Of a DNA stretch of 64,000 nucleotides, positions 1 through 7,927 are shown in pieces (position 1 is the first letter of the stretch; each line of letters starts with the position of its first letter). The stretch is from Desulfovibrio legallii (GTDB lineage Bacteria; Desulfobacterota; Desulfovibrionia; Desulfovibrionales; Desulfovibrionaceae), in NCBI RefSeq assembly GCF_900102485.1, contig NZ_FNBX01000003.1, forward strand, positions 1 through 64,000, read 5' to 3'. The notes below the pieces were generated by a model. It had not been told where the DNA came from. It saw only the letters and a program-made list of their open reading frames with translations, and ran no database searches. The translations under genes were made by a program, and so were the position numbers.

Positions 1-267
1 GACGCCATGCTCGGGGCAGTCCACTCGGGGAATCCGAGCATGCAGGAACGTCTTGAACTGGCACGTGTCCAGATGGCGCCAGACACGAGGCTCGGCATGG
101 TCGCGGCAAGCCAGCTCTCGACCACAAGTAGGGCAAAACCAGCGAACACCAGGACCATGCTCCACGCGGATGTCTACCCGACCTTCCGCCGTGTCCAGTT
201 CAACAGCCTCAACAAACCAGGGCTCGGTCAGCCCGAGAATCCGAAAATATAGGTCCGTATCCTTCAT
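1..267 (-). CDS. ISL3-family transposase, N-terminal 89 residues (partial)
   Basis: The first 89 codons of a transposase are visible, open to the left edge. The start ATG (267-265) has a GGAGGG Shine-Dalgarno a few bases upstream. The N-terminus begins MKDTDLYFRILGL and is followed by a zinc-finger pattern: CPTC at about residues 55-58, another Cys and His at about 64-67, and a further Cys-Pro-Glu-His near residue 85. This matches the zinc-finger domain that precedes the DDE transposase domain in ISL3 proteins. The catalytic DDE residues would lie outside the window, so intactness is unknown. The reading frame is clean throughout what is visible. Confidence 0.8.
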   Translation of the reverse strand, partial: MKDTDLYFRILGLTEPWFVEAVELDTAEGRVDIRVEHGPGVRWFCPTCGRELACRDHAEPRVWRHLDTCQFKTFLHARIPRVDCPEHGV

Positions 268-326
268 TGGTGCCCTCCGGGAAGGACATTAGCAGATCAG
301 CTACCCACGGAAAACCCGGAAGAGCC
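1..326 (-). mobile_element. ISL3-family insertion sequence, one end (truncated by window edge)
   Basis: This is the terminal part of an insertion sequence. The outer end is at about 326: read on the minus strand it starts GGCTCTTCCGGGTTTTCC, which fits the GGCTCTT-type terminal inverted repeats I know from the ISL3 family. Immediately inside is the start of a transposase with an ISL3-type zinc finger. The other end lies left of the window, so element length and the target-site duplication (expected 8 bp; candidate AAAAACAA at 327-334) cannot be checked. It sits 22 bp downstream of the glmM stop codon and does not disrupt that gene. Confidence 0.8.
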
Positions 327-348
327 AAAAACAAAAAGACGCGCGGGG

Positions 349-1701
349 TCAGCGCAGTTCGCGCTCCACCACGGCGGCCAGATCCTGAGCGTACTGCCGG
401 ACTTTGTCGGGATTTTCGCCTTCCACCATAACCCGGCACAGGGCCTCCGTGCCGGAATAGCGCAGCAGCACGCGGCCGCGGCCGGCCAGTTCCTTTTCCA
501 CCTGGGCCACGGCTTCGCCGATGGCCGGACGCTCCGCAAAGGGCAGGCGTTTTTCCACCCGCACGTTGACCAGGGTCTGGGGCAGGGGCGTGAGCAGCCC
601 GGCCAGCTGTGAAAGGGGCTTCTCCTTCTCGCGCATAATGCGCAGAATCTGCAGGGCCGCCAGCAGGCCGTCGCCCGTGGTGCTGTAGCGGTGGAAAATC
701 AGGTGGCCGGACTGCTCCCCACCCAGCATGGCCCCCTCGCGGCGCATGGCCTCCATGACGTACCTGTCGCCCACCTTGGTGCGCAGCAGCGTGCCGCCGT
801 GCTCGCGCATAAAAATTTCCAGGGCCATATTGCTCATGGCCGTGGCCACCAGCAAATTGCCCGGCAGCTCCCCGCGGGCCATCATGGCCTGGGCGCACAT
901 GGCCATGAGCTGATCGCCGTCCAGAACGACGCCGTGCTCGTCCACCACAATAAGCCGATCGGCGTCGCCGTCCAGGGCCAGCCCCACGTCGGCCCGCACC
1001 TCGCGCACCTTGGCGGCCACCACTTCCGGGTGCAGGGAGCCGCAGTGCTCATTAATGTTGGTGCCGTTGGGCCCGGTGCCCAGGCGAAAAACCTCGGCCC
1101 CCAGCTCTTCCAGAGCCAGGGGGGCCACCTTGTAACTGGCACCGTTGGCGCAATCCACCACGATGCGCAGACCGGAGAGGGTCAGCTGCGGGGGAAAGCA
1201 GCTTTTGGTATAGACGATGTAGCGGCCCCCGGCGTCTTCGATCTTGGTGGCCCGCCCAACGCCGCGCGCGTCGGGGTACGGCCAGGCAAAGCCGGGATCC
1301 AGCACCATGGCGGCAATTTCGTCCTCGGTTTCGTCAGGCAGCTTGTAGCCTTCGGCGTCAAAGAACTTGATGCCGTTGTCCTGAAAAGGATTGTGCGAGG
1401 CGGAAATAACCACGCCCAGATCCGCGCGCATGCTGCGCGTGAGGAAGGAAATGGCCGGCGTGGGCAAAGGCCCGGTCATAATGACGTGCATGCCCGCGGC
1501 GCAGAGCCCGGCCGTGAGGGCCGATTCAAGCATATAACCCGAAAGGCGCGTATCCTTGCCGATGACCACCTTGTGCTGGTGCTCGCCCCGGCGGAAGCGC
1601 ACCCCGGCGGCCAGGCCCAGGCGCAGGGCCACGTCCACAGTCATGGGGGCCGTGTTGACCGTGCCGCGCAGACCATCCGTGCCAAAAAGACGTTCAGCCA
1701 T
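349..1701 (-). CDS. glmM: Phosphoglucosamine mutase GlmM
   Basis: Converts glucosamine-6-phosphate to glucosamine-1-phosphate in the cytosol, feeding UDP-GlcNAc synthesis for peptidoglycan and lipopolysaccharide. The 450-residue length is normal for the family. The N-terminus ([13 protein letters not shown]) is typical, the phosphoserine loop ISASHNP is at residues 99-105 with Ser102 as the expected phosphorylated residue, and the metal-binding loop DGDADR is present. A purine-rich AGAGGCAG stretch precedes the start. It is the last gene of the ftsH-folP-cdaA-ybbR-glmM cluster, 21 bp after ybbR. The cdaA-ybbR-glmM triad is a conserved c-di-AMP/cell-wall unit in many bacteria, which suggests c-di-AMP signalling and amino-sugar supply are co-expressed here. 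An IS element lies just downstream. Confidence 0.96.
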   Translation of the reverse strand: MAERLFGTDGLRGTVNTAPMTVDVALRLGLAAGVRFRRGEHQHKVVIGKDTRLSGYMLESALTAGLCAAGMHVIMTGPLPTPAISFLTRSMRADLGVVISASHNPFQDNGIKFFDAEGYKLPDETEDEIAAMVLDPGFAWPYPDARGVGRATKIEDAGGRYIVYTKSCFPPQLTLSGLRIVVDCANGASYKVAPLALEELGAEVFRLGTGPNGTNINEHCGSLHPEVVAAKVREVRADVGLALDGDADRLIVVDEHGVVLDGDQLMAMCAQAMMARGELPGNLLVATAMSNMALEIFMREHGGTLLRTKVGDRYVMEAMRREGAMLGGEQSGHLIFHRYSTTGDGLLAALQILRIMREKEKPLSQLAGLLTPLPQTLVNVRVEKRLPFAERPAIGEAVAQVEKELAGRGRVLLRYSGTEALCRVMVEGENPDKVRQYAQDLAAVVERELR

Positions 1702-1722
1702 ATTCTGCCTCTGGATTGCGGT

Positions 1723-2670
1723 CTAAGGTTTTTTCTCGGCGGGGTTCTTACGGGTCACCGTCGCTTCGTCCGTGACGGGATTGAGCAGGGTCATGCCTTC
1801 GGGCAGGCGGAAGCGCAGCTCCACATTTTTGCTCTCTCCGGGGTCCAGGTCCGGCGGGGTGACGCTGACCTCCAGCTGGCCGAGATATTTGCTGCTTTTG
1901 GCGAGCGCTTCGGGCACCTCCACCATAACGTTGACTTCGTCGGGCGTAACGGTATAAGCGCGGCGGTTCTCGCCGGAAACTTCAATTTTGCAGCGCCGGT
2001 TCACCACCGTACGGCCGCTGGTGATGGTGTACTGCACCCGCACGGAAGAGGGGTTGGCCGTGACCATGCCGGGCGTATCCAGCGGGATGGTCTGGTGCAC
2101 AGTGGTGCCGGCGGCTTTGGGGTCCAGCATAATGGTCAGGGGCACGTTGGCGATGTCCTCCACCACGGCCTCGGGCCCGCGCAGCACCACGGTGGCCGGC
2201 GTCACGCTCACGTTTTCCACAGTAAGCGCCCCGCCTTTGAGGGGGGAATCCACAATGGCCCGCACGGGCACGCTGCGCTCCTGCAGATTGTCCGCTTTGA
2301 TGACGATGCGCGGGGGCTGCACGTCAATGAGCTCAAAGGCGCGGAAGCCGGGGCCCAGGTGCTCAGCCGTAAGCGGCACCACGGTGGTGCCCTTTTTGAT
2401 GTTGGAAAGGTTCACCGCCTGGATGAGCTTGCGCTGGGTAACGGAGCGCAGCAAGGTTTCCGGCCCGCGCAGGCGCACGGTAGCCTTGGTGATGAGGCCG
2501 TCGGTAATAACCAGGTTGGCGGGGATGCCGTAATAATCCAGGTTGACTTCAAACTGGGCCTCCAGCCTGTCGCGCACGCTGACCATGTACCACATGCCCA
2601 CGGCGATGAGGACGGAAAGCAGAAACGACAGCAGGTGGGGCGGACGGCGGGAGGGGTCAGACGATTTCAT
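1723..2670 (-). CDS. ybbR: YbbR-domain protein, partner of CdaA
   Basis: A 315-residue membrane-anchored protein of the YbbR (CdaR) family. One N-terminal membrane segment (about residues 12-30) is followed by a long extracytoplasmic region built of repeated YbbR-type beta domains, with the recurring 'V.LRGP' pattern visible at about residues 67 and 157. In Firmicutes this protein binds and modulates the diadenylate cyclase CdaA, and the arrangement here suggests the same role. The start overlaps the end of cdaA by 14 bp, so the two are probably translationally coupled, and glmM follows 21 bp later. The family assignment is firm. The regulatory role in this organism is inferred from homology and gene order. 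Confidence 0.88.
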   Translation of the reverse strand: MKSSDPSRRPPHLLSFLLSVLIAVGMWYMVSVRDRLEAQFEVNLDYYGIPANLVITDGLITKATVRLRGPETLLRSVTQRKLIQAVNLSNIKKGTTVVPLTAEHLGPGFRAFELIDVQPPRIVIKADNLQERSVPVRAIVDSPLKGGALTVENVSVTPATVVLRGPEAVVEDIANVPLTIMLDPKAAGTTVHQTIPLDTPGMVTANPSSVRVQYTITSGRTVVNRRCKIEVSGENRRAYTVTPDEVNVMVEVPEALAKSSKYLGQLEVSVTPPDLDPGESKNVELRFRLPEGMTLLNPVTDEATVTRKNPAEKKP

Positions 2671-3394
2671 TGAGCACCTGCCTCAAGCGGGCCGCGTCCA
2701 GGGCACGCACCAGCTCGCCCTTCATGGCCAGAGAAATTTCGCCCCGCTCTTCGGAAACCACAATGGCCACGGCGTCGCTTTCCCTGGTGATGCCCAGGGC
2801 CGCGCGGTGCCGGGTGCCGAAGCTCTGCCCTTTGGCCACGGCCAGGGGCAGGATGCAGGCCGCCGCCATAATCCGCCCGTGGCTCAGGATGACTGCGCCG
2901 TCGTGCAGCGGGGCCTTGGGATAAAAAATATTCATGAGCAGCCGCCGGGAAAGCTGCGCATCCACCCGCACGCCCTCCCGCTCAATCATATCGCCCAGGC
3001 GCATGCTGCGCTCCACCACAATCAGCGCGCCCACACGCAGGCGGGCCATTTCCACGCAGGCGGCCACCACCTCCTCCACCGCGTCCTGTTGCAGGCCGCG
3101 TTTGCGGAACAGATGGCTGGCCCCCATTTCGCCCAGGGCCTGGCGGATGTCGGACTGAAAAATAACGACAATCAGAATAAACAGGGAACTGAAAATGTGC
3201 TGCAGCAGCCAGGTGAGGGTGTACAGGCCCAGCATGTTGGAAACAAAATAGAGCACCGTGAGCAGGCCAAGCCCCGTGAGCACGGCCAGCGCACGCGAAC
3301 TGCGCAGCATCTGAATGACCTGGTAGAGCAGCACGCTGACCACGGCAATGTCCATGGCATCGCGCCAGTCAAAGGCAATTTGCTCCAAACCCAT
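2657..3394 (-). CDS. cdaA: Diadenylate cyclase CdaA (c-di-AMP synthase)
   Basis: Condenses two ATP molecules to cyclic di-AMP, a second messenger controlling potassium, osmotic and cell-wall homeostasis. The protein has 245 residues. Three membrane helices lie at about 13-33, 38-57 and 59-79. The cytosolic DAC domain follows, with the catalytic DGA motif at 165-167 and the RHR motif at 195-197 (GTRHRAA), both intact. The start has an AAGGA sequence at good distance. It lies 118 bp after folP and overlaps ybbR, placing it in the ftsH-glmM operon. The sequence looks fully functional, so c-di-AMP signalling is expected in this bacterium. Confidence 0.94.
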   Translation of the reverse strand: MGLEQIAFDWRDAMDIAVVSVLLYQVIQMLRSSRALAVLTGLGLLTVLYFVSNMLGLYTLTWLLQHIFSSLFILIVVIFQSDIRQALGEMGASHLFRKRGLQQDAVEEVVAACVEMARLRVGALIVVERSMRLGDMIEREGVRVDAQLSRRLLMNIFYPKAPLHDGAVILSHGRIMAAACILPLAVAKGQSFGTRHRAALGITRESDAVAIVVSEERGEISLAMKGELVRALDAARLRQVLNEIV

Positions 3395-3512
3395 AGTCGA
3401 TCCTTACTGCGAAGTGAGGGGGAAGGTGGTCCCGTGGCCAGTGCCATACGCGCTCCGCGGCCCCATGTCCAGAGGCAGAGCGAACGCCCGCGCGGCACGA
3501 CGGCTGGCCGGA

Positions 3513-4391
3513 TTACGGCCTGGCGGTCAGGGCGGTGGCCACGGCAAGGCTGTGCCGCGCCGCCGCCACCCGGTGCACCCGGTGCCAGAAGACGCCCCGC
3601 GCCCGCAAAAGGGCCGTGGCCGTATCCGTGGCCGTGCCCCTGGCCGTGGCGGGAAGGCCCAGCAGGCCGCCGAACACGGATTTCATGGAAAGCCCCATGA
3701 GCACGGGACGGCCCAGGGCCAGCCAGTCTTCGGGGTGGGCCAGCAGGGTAAGGTTGTGCTCCAGCGTCTTGCCGAAGCCGATGCCAGGGTCCAGCACAAT
3801 CCGGTTTTCCGGCAGCCCGGCGCGCACCAGGCGGTTCATTTCCCGCTCAAAAAACGCCGCAACCTCACGCCGCACATCCGTATAGCGCGGGTCGCGCTGC
3901 ATGGTGTCGGGCCGCCCCTGGCTGTGCATGAGCACATAGCCGGGCCTGTACTGCACCAGCACGTCCAGCAGAGCCGGGTCAAAGGCGCAGGCCGAGATGT
4001 CGTTGATGATGGCCGCGCCCATGTCCAGCACGGCGGCCGCGGTGGCGGCGTGGTACGTATCCACGGAGAGGACGGCCGTGGGGGCCAGGCGGCGCAGCCC
4101 GGCCAGCACGGGCAAAAGACGGGCGAGCTCGTCCTGCGGCTCCACGGCGGCTGCGCCGGGGCGGGAGGACTCCGCGCCCAGGTCCAGGATATCCGCCCCC
4201 TGGGCCTGGAGCTTCAGGGCATGGGCCAGGCCCGCGGGTCCGGAAGGGTGCCGGCCGCCGTCATAAAAAGAATCGGGCGTGAGATTGACAATGCCCATGA
4301 CGCCGAAGGGGGCGGGCGTGGTCAACGCCCTCCCCCCCATGATGTGCCAGGCCGCAGCCGTGACCACGGCTGCACCGTTATTTTTCGTCAT
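3513..4391 (-). CDS. folP: Dihydropteroate synthase FolP
   Basis: Joins p-aminobenzoate to dihydropterin pyrophosphate in folate synthesis, and is the target of sulfonamides. The protein has 292 residues if it starts at the ATG at 4391, which overlaps the last 14 bp of ftsH in another frame. The signature [10 protein letters not shown] at about residues 33-42 and the downstream ESSRPGA and DPGIGFGKT motifs identify the family. The frame stays open further upstream inside ftsH, but that extension is antisense-like low-complexity sequence with no resemblance to FolP, so the inner start was chosen. The ftsH-folP pairing is common in bacteria and suggests a shared transcript continuing to cdaA, ybbR and glmM. 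Confidence 0.94.
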   Translation of the reverse strand: MTKNNGAAVVTAAAWHIMGGRALTTPAPFGVMGIVNLTPDSFYDGGRHPSGPAGLAHALKLQAQGADILDLGAESSRPGAAAVEPQDELARLLPVLAGLRRLAPTAVLSVDTYHAATAAAVLDMGAAIINDISACAFDPALLDVLVQYRPGYVLMHSQGRPDTMQRDPRYTDVRREVAAFFEREMNRLVRAGLPENRIVLDPGIGFGKTLEHNLTLLAHPEDWLALGRPVLMGLSMKSVFGGLLGLPATARGTATDTATALLRARGVFWHRVHRVAAARHSLAVATALTARP

Positions 4392-6396
4392 TGCTTCCGG
4401 GCCCTTTGGTGTCGTGCGGCTGCGGGGCGTCGTCGGGGCCGTCGTGCCCTGCGGGGGCGGCAGTGTCCGGTTCCAGGGTAAAGTCCGCGTCCTTGGCGGG
4501 CGCTGCGGCCGCCTGGGGCTGGCCGTCGTGCCCTGCGGGGGCGTTGCCCTTGCCTTCCGGGGCGGCCGTTTTGATGGGCTTGCCGTTGCTGTCCAAAGGG
4601 GGCAGCTCCTTGTTATCCAGCAAAAGGTCAAGGTCTTCGCCGGTGATGGTTTCACGCTCCAGCAGGGCGGCGGCAATGCGGTGGAGGGTCTCCACATTGT
4701 CCTGCAGGAGTTTGAGGCAGCGACTGTGGGCTTCCTCCACAATGCGCTTGACTTCGGAATCCACCAGGCGGGCGGTGTCTTCGCTGAAATTCTTGTTCTG
4801 CACCCATTCGCGGCCGATGAAGACTTCCTCGCCCGTTTCGCCGATGGCGAGCGTGCCCACGGCTTCGCTCATGCCCCACTCGCAGACCATTTTGCGGGCC
4901 AGCTTGGTGACGCGCTCAATATCGTTGGAGGCGCCGGTGGTGATGTCGTCAAAAATGATTTCTTCCGCCACGCGGCCGCCCAGCAGCACCACCAGATTAT
5001 TGCGCAGATACGAGCGCGAGTAGCCGTGGCGGTCTTCTTCCGGCAGCTGCATGGTCACACCCAGGGCCCGCCCACGCGGGATGATGGTGACCTTGTGCAC
5101 CGGGTCGGATCCGGGCAGCAGACGCGCACACAGGGCGTGCCCGCCCTCGTGATAGGCGGTGATGCGCTTTTCTTCCTCCGAGAGAATCAGGCTGCGGCGC
5201 TCGCGGCCCATGAGCACTTTGTCCTTGGCGTACTCAAAATCGCGCATGTCCAGGCGCTCCTGATTGAGCTTAGCCGCCTGCAGGGCCGCCTCATTGACCA
5301 GATTTTCCAGATCCGCGCCGGAAAAGCCCGGCGTGCCGCGGGCCAGCACTTCCAGGTCCACATCGGCGGCCAGAGGGGTGCGCTTGGTGTGAACTTCAAG
5401 GATGCGGCGACGGCCGCGCAGGTCAGGGGTGGGCACCACCACCTGGCGGTCAAACCGGCCGGGGCGCAGCAGGGCCGGATCCAGCACGTCCGGACGGTTG
5501 GTAGCGGCGATGAGGATGACGCCCTCATTGCTTTCAAAGCCGTCCATCTCCACCAGGAGCTGGTTCAGGGTCTGTTCCCGCTCATCGTGACCACCGCCGA
5601 GGCCAGCGCCGCGCTGGCGGCCCACGGCGTCGATTTCGTCAATAAAGATAAGACACGGCGCGTTCTTTTTGCCCTGGACAAAGAGGTCGCGCACGCGCGA
5701 AGCGCCCACGCCCACAAACATCTCCACAAAATCCGAGCCGGAAATGGAAAAAAACGGCACGCCGGCCTCGCCCGCCACGGCGCGGGCCAGCAAGGTCTTG
5801 CCCGTGCCGGGAGGGCCCACCAGCAGCACGCCCTTGGGTATGCGCCCGCCCAGGCGGGTAAATTTTTTGGGGTTGGAGAGAAACTCCACCACTTCCTGGA
5901 GCTCTTCCTTGGCTTCGTCCACCCCGGCCACGTCGGCAAAAGTGACGCGCGCGCTGTCCTGGTTAAGCATGCGCGCGCGGGAGCGGCCGAAGCTCATGGC
6001 CTTGCCGCCGCCGCTCTGCATCTGACGCATGAAAAAAATCCATACGCCCACCAGCAGCAACATGGGGAACCAGGAAACCAGCAGGGTCATGTACCAGGGC
6101 TGCTCTTCCGGCGGCTCGGCCTTGACCTCAACCTTTTTCTCGATAAGCCGGTTGACCAGGCCCAGATCCTGCGGCGCATAAGTCTGCACGGTTTTGCCGT
6201 CCGCGGTCCTGCCGGTAAGGGTGTGCCCCTGAATGGTCACGGACATGACCTGTCCGTTATCCACCTGACTGAGGAAGTCAGAATACGGCACCCGCTGCAT
6301 GACGCCCTGCGGCTGCTGGAACATATTGAAAAGCATGACCATCGCCAGGACGATAATCGCCCAGAGCATCAGGTTGCGGCTTATCTGGTTCAACAT
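4378..6396 (-). CDS. ftsH: ATP-dependent zinc metalloprotease FtsH
   Basis: Membrane-bound AAA+ protease that degrades misfolded membrane proteins and short-lived regulators. It has 672 residues from the chosen start. Two membrane helices lie at about 9-27 and 102-122 and flank a periplasmic domain. Walker A GPPGTGKT is at 194-201, Walker B FIDEID at 251-256, and the second region of homology ([18 protein letters not shown]) near 300-317. The zinc site is HEGGH at 416-420; the usual form is HEAGH, but both His and the Glu are present, so activity is expected. A GGAGG lies only two bases before the chosen ATG, so the adjacent TTG or a nearby start is possible. The tail beyond about residue 610 is Pro/Ala-rich. 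First gene of the operon. Confidence 0.95.
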   Translation of the reverse strand: MLNQISRNLMLWAIIVLAMVMLFNMFQQPQGVMQRVPYSDFLSQVDNGQVMSVTIQGHTLTGRTADGKTVQTYAPQDLGLVNRLIEKKVEVKAEPPEEQPWYMTLLVSWFPMLLLVGVWIFFMRQMQSGGGKAMSFGRSRARMLNQDSARVTFADVAGVDEAKEELQEVVEFLSNPKKFTRLGGRIPKGVLLVGPPGTGKTLLARAVAGEAGVPFFSISGSDFVEMFVGVGASRVRDLFVQGKKNAPCLIFIDEIDAVGRQRGAGLGGGHDEREQTLNQLLVEMDGFESNEGVILIAATNRPDVLDPALLRPGRFDRQVVVPTPDLRGRRRILEVHTKRTPLAADVDLEVLARGTPGFSGADLENLVNEAALQAAKLNQERLDMRDFEYAKDKVLMGRERRSLILSEEEKRITAYHEGGHALCARLLPGSDPVHKVTIIPRGRALGVTMQLPEEDRHGYSRSYLRNNLVVLLGGRVAEEIIFDDITTGASNDIERVTKLARKMVCEWGMSEAVGTLAIGETGEEVFIGREWVQNKNFSEDTARLVDSEVKRIVEEAHSRCLKLLQDNVETLHRIAAALLERETITGEDLDLLLDNKELPPLDSNGKPIKTAAPEGKGNAPAGHDGQPQAAAAPAKDADFTLEPDTAAPAGHDGPDDAPQPHDTKGPGSNDEK

Positions 6397-6465
6397 TGCC
6401 TCCGTAACGTTTTCCGTACGCGGGGGCGCACGGCCAAGGCCGGACAAACGGCCCGCACCCATAAC

Positions 6466-6566
6466 GGGATACTACCTGTTTGCGCCCGGTGTCAAATGCC
6501 TTTGGGGCTTGGCAGCCGTGTGCGCGGCCCTGAGGGCTTATATAAGTCCGCAAGAGCGCTTGGCAA
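6466..6566 (-). promoter_or_regulatory. Candidate tandem promoters of the ftsH operon
   Basis: Two sigma70-like arrangements face ftsH. The proximal one has a perfect TTGACA (6495-6490) and a weaker TATCCC (6471-6466), 18 bp apart. The distal one has TTGCCA (6566-6561) and TATATA (6544-6539), 16 bp apart. Both were found by eye only. The remaining 6567-6752 stretch holds GC-rich inverted repeats and nothing I can name. Confidence 0.45.
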
Positions 6567-6752
6567 TGCGTTGACCGCCAAAAGCCGCCGCATACGCGGC
6601 AAAGCTCCGTAAAAAGAGGACGCGCGGATTGTCCGCACGGCGCGGCGTAGGGGGTGAACGCCCCGCGGCCATATGCATGGACCGTACTGTGCGGCAACGG
6701 GCCGGTTCGGGCCTGCCTGTTTGGCCGCGGCCGCAAGGCCGCGCCAGGCCCC

Positions 6753-6781
6753 TTGCGCGGCACGGACTTTTTGCCTATATT
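6753..6781 (+). promoter_or_regulatory. Promoter of the selenocysteine tRNA gene
   Basis: A -35 element TTGCGC (6753-6758) and a -10 element TATATT (6776-6781) are exactly 17 bp apart. Transcription would begin about 6788, a few bases before the tRNA. The spacing and position make this a convincing promoter. Confidence 0.65.
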
Positions 6782-6793
6782 TGGGGCTCATGC

Positions 6794-6887
6794 GGAGGCG
6801 TTTCGTCACCGGTGTGGCGCCCGGTCTTCAAAACCGGTGGCAGGCTTTACCGTCTGCGGTAGGTTCGACCCCTATGCGCCTCCGCCA
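6794..6887 (+). tRNA. selC: tRNA-Sec (anticodon TCA)
   Basis: Selenocysteine tRNA that reads UGA codons in selenoprotein mRNAs. The acceptor arm GGAGGCG (6794-6800) pairs with CGCCTCC (6877-6883), followed by discriminator G and an encoded CCA (6885-6887). The anticodon TCA is at 6828-6830 in the loop CTTCAAA, closed by a CCGGT/ACCGG stem. The gene is about 94 nt because of an extended D stem and a long variable arm, both typical of tRNA-Sec. The T loop GGTTCGACC is present. Its presence implies that the host makes selenoproteins such as formate dehydrogenases. No integrase or att duplication is visible beside it. Confidence 0.95.
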
Positions 6888-6928
6888 ATGAGCTTTTTGG
6901 CGGCCGCTTTCAGGGCGGGCGCAGACAG

Positions 6929-6965
6929 AAAGCCCCCCTCGCGCGCTGCTGCGATGGGGGGCTTT
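6929..6965. terminator. Bidirectional terminator between selC and ppx
   Basis: A perfect stem AAAGCCCCCC (6929-6938) and GGGGGGCTTT (6956-6965) encloses a 17-base loop. It lies 41 bp after selC and 35 bp after the ppx stop codon on the other strand, so it can serve both convergent transcripts. Confidence 0.75.
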
Positions 6966-7000
6966 GCGTTCCCGGCTCCGCAGCCGGAAACGCCGCGGCC

Positions 7001-7927
7001 TTACGGTGCAATGGGGGCAGGTGGGCTCAGCGTCGGGCGCGCGTCCGCATGCAGGCACATATGCCGGACGATGCCGTCCACAAGGCCGATTTTGGGAATC
7101 GCAAACTGCATTACGCCCGCCGTATCCGCAGCTTTCAAAAAAATCTCCAGCGCGGGCACGATGACGTCCGCCCGATAGCTGTTGAGCCGGAACCTGGACA
7201 TCCGCGCCTCCACGTCCAGGCCTTCCAGGGCGGCGTGCAGGGCGCGCAACTCCGCCACGCTGGTGAGGCGATCTTCCTTTTTATCAAGAAGTTTAGCGGC
7301 TTTATTAATATTCCCGCCCGTAGCAATGATGCTGCGGGGCCGCCATTCCGCCGCCAGGCGGCGCAGCTCGCGCGTAAAGCGGCGGCGCTCTTCCGCTGCC
7401 ACAGCCCCGGCCAGCAGCCGCAGCGTGCCGAGCTGAAACGAGAAGGCCTCCACCAGCCGTCCGGCGCGGGCGAGGACCACCTCCGTGCTGCCGCCGCCCA
7501 CATCTATATACAGGGCCGCCTCCCCCGTGCGCAGACAGCGGGAAAACACATTGGCCTCAAACAGAATTTCCGCTTCCTCAAGGCCGGAGACGATGCTCAT
7601 CTCAAGCCCGGTGTCGTCCTTGACGGCGGCCAGCAGATCCAGCCCGTTAGCAGCGTCGCGCATGGCGCTGGTAGCGCAGATCCGGTAGTGGTCCACGCTA
7701 TAGGCCCGCATCAGGTGCAGCAGGGCCAGCATAGCCTCACGAAAAAGCGTTTTTTTCTCTTCGGAAATGCGCCCTCGGGCAAACACGTCCGCCCCCAGCC
7801 GCAACGGGATGCGCAGGTAGGCGCACTTTTTTACCGCTTTGTCGGGCTGAAACCGACGCACATCGCTGATCAGGCAGCGCACGGCGTTGGACCCCACGTC
7901 CACCGCGGCCACAGTCTGCAGATTCAT
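7001..7927 (-). CDS. ppx: Ppx/GppA-family phosphatase (exopolyphosphatase)
   Basis: A 308-residue single-unit member of the Ppx/GppA family, which hydrolyses terminal phosphates of polyphosphate or of pppGpp. The ASKHA phosphate-binding motifs are clear: DVGSNAVRCLI near residue 10 and DVGGGSTEVV near residue 142. The protein is the short form, without the C-terminal HD domain of E. coli Ppx. Its ATG overlaps the ppk stop (ATGA, 7924-7927), so synthesis is coupled to the polyphosphate kinase. That context favours polyphosphate as the substrate. The sequence alone does not separate Ppx from GppA activity. Confidence 0.88.
   Translation of the reverse strand: MNLQTVAAVDVGSNAVRCLISDVRRFQPDKAVKKCAYLRIPLRLGADVFARGRISEEKKTLFREAMLALLHLMRAYSVDHYRICATSAMRDAANGLDLLAAVKDDTGLEMSIVSGLEEAEILFEANVFSRCLRTGEAALYIDVGGGSTEVVLARAGRLVEAFSFQLGTLRLLAGAVAAEERRRFTRELRRLAAEWRPRSIIATGGNINKAAKLLDKKEDRLTSVAELRALHAALEGLDVEARMSRFRLNSYRADVIVPALEIFLKAADTAGVMQFAIPKIGLVDGIVRHMCLHADARPTLSPPAPIAP

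Noticed and set aside
691..2673. Long plus-strand reading frame (660 codons) opposite glmM and ybbR, and similar very long frames opposite ftsH and the NRPS (for example 25736-28972).
   Set aside because: They are antisense to genes with clear motifs, are rich in His, Gly, Ala and Arg, show no domain, and are expected from high GC at third codon positions.
6700..7000. Genomic island inserted at selC.
   Set aside because: tRNA-Sec genes are common integration sites, but no integrase, no second copy of the tRNA 3' end and only housekeeping genes are seen beside it.
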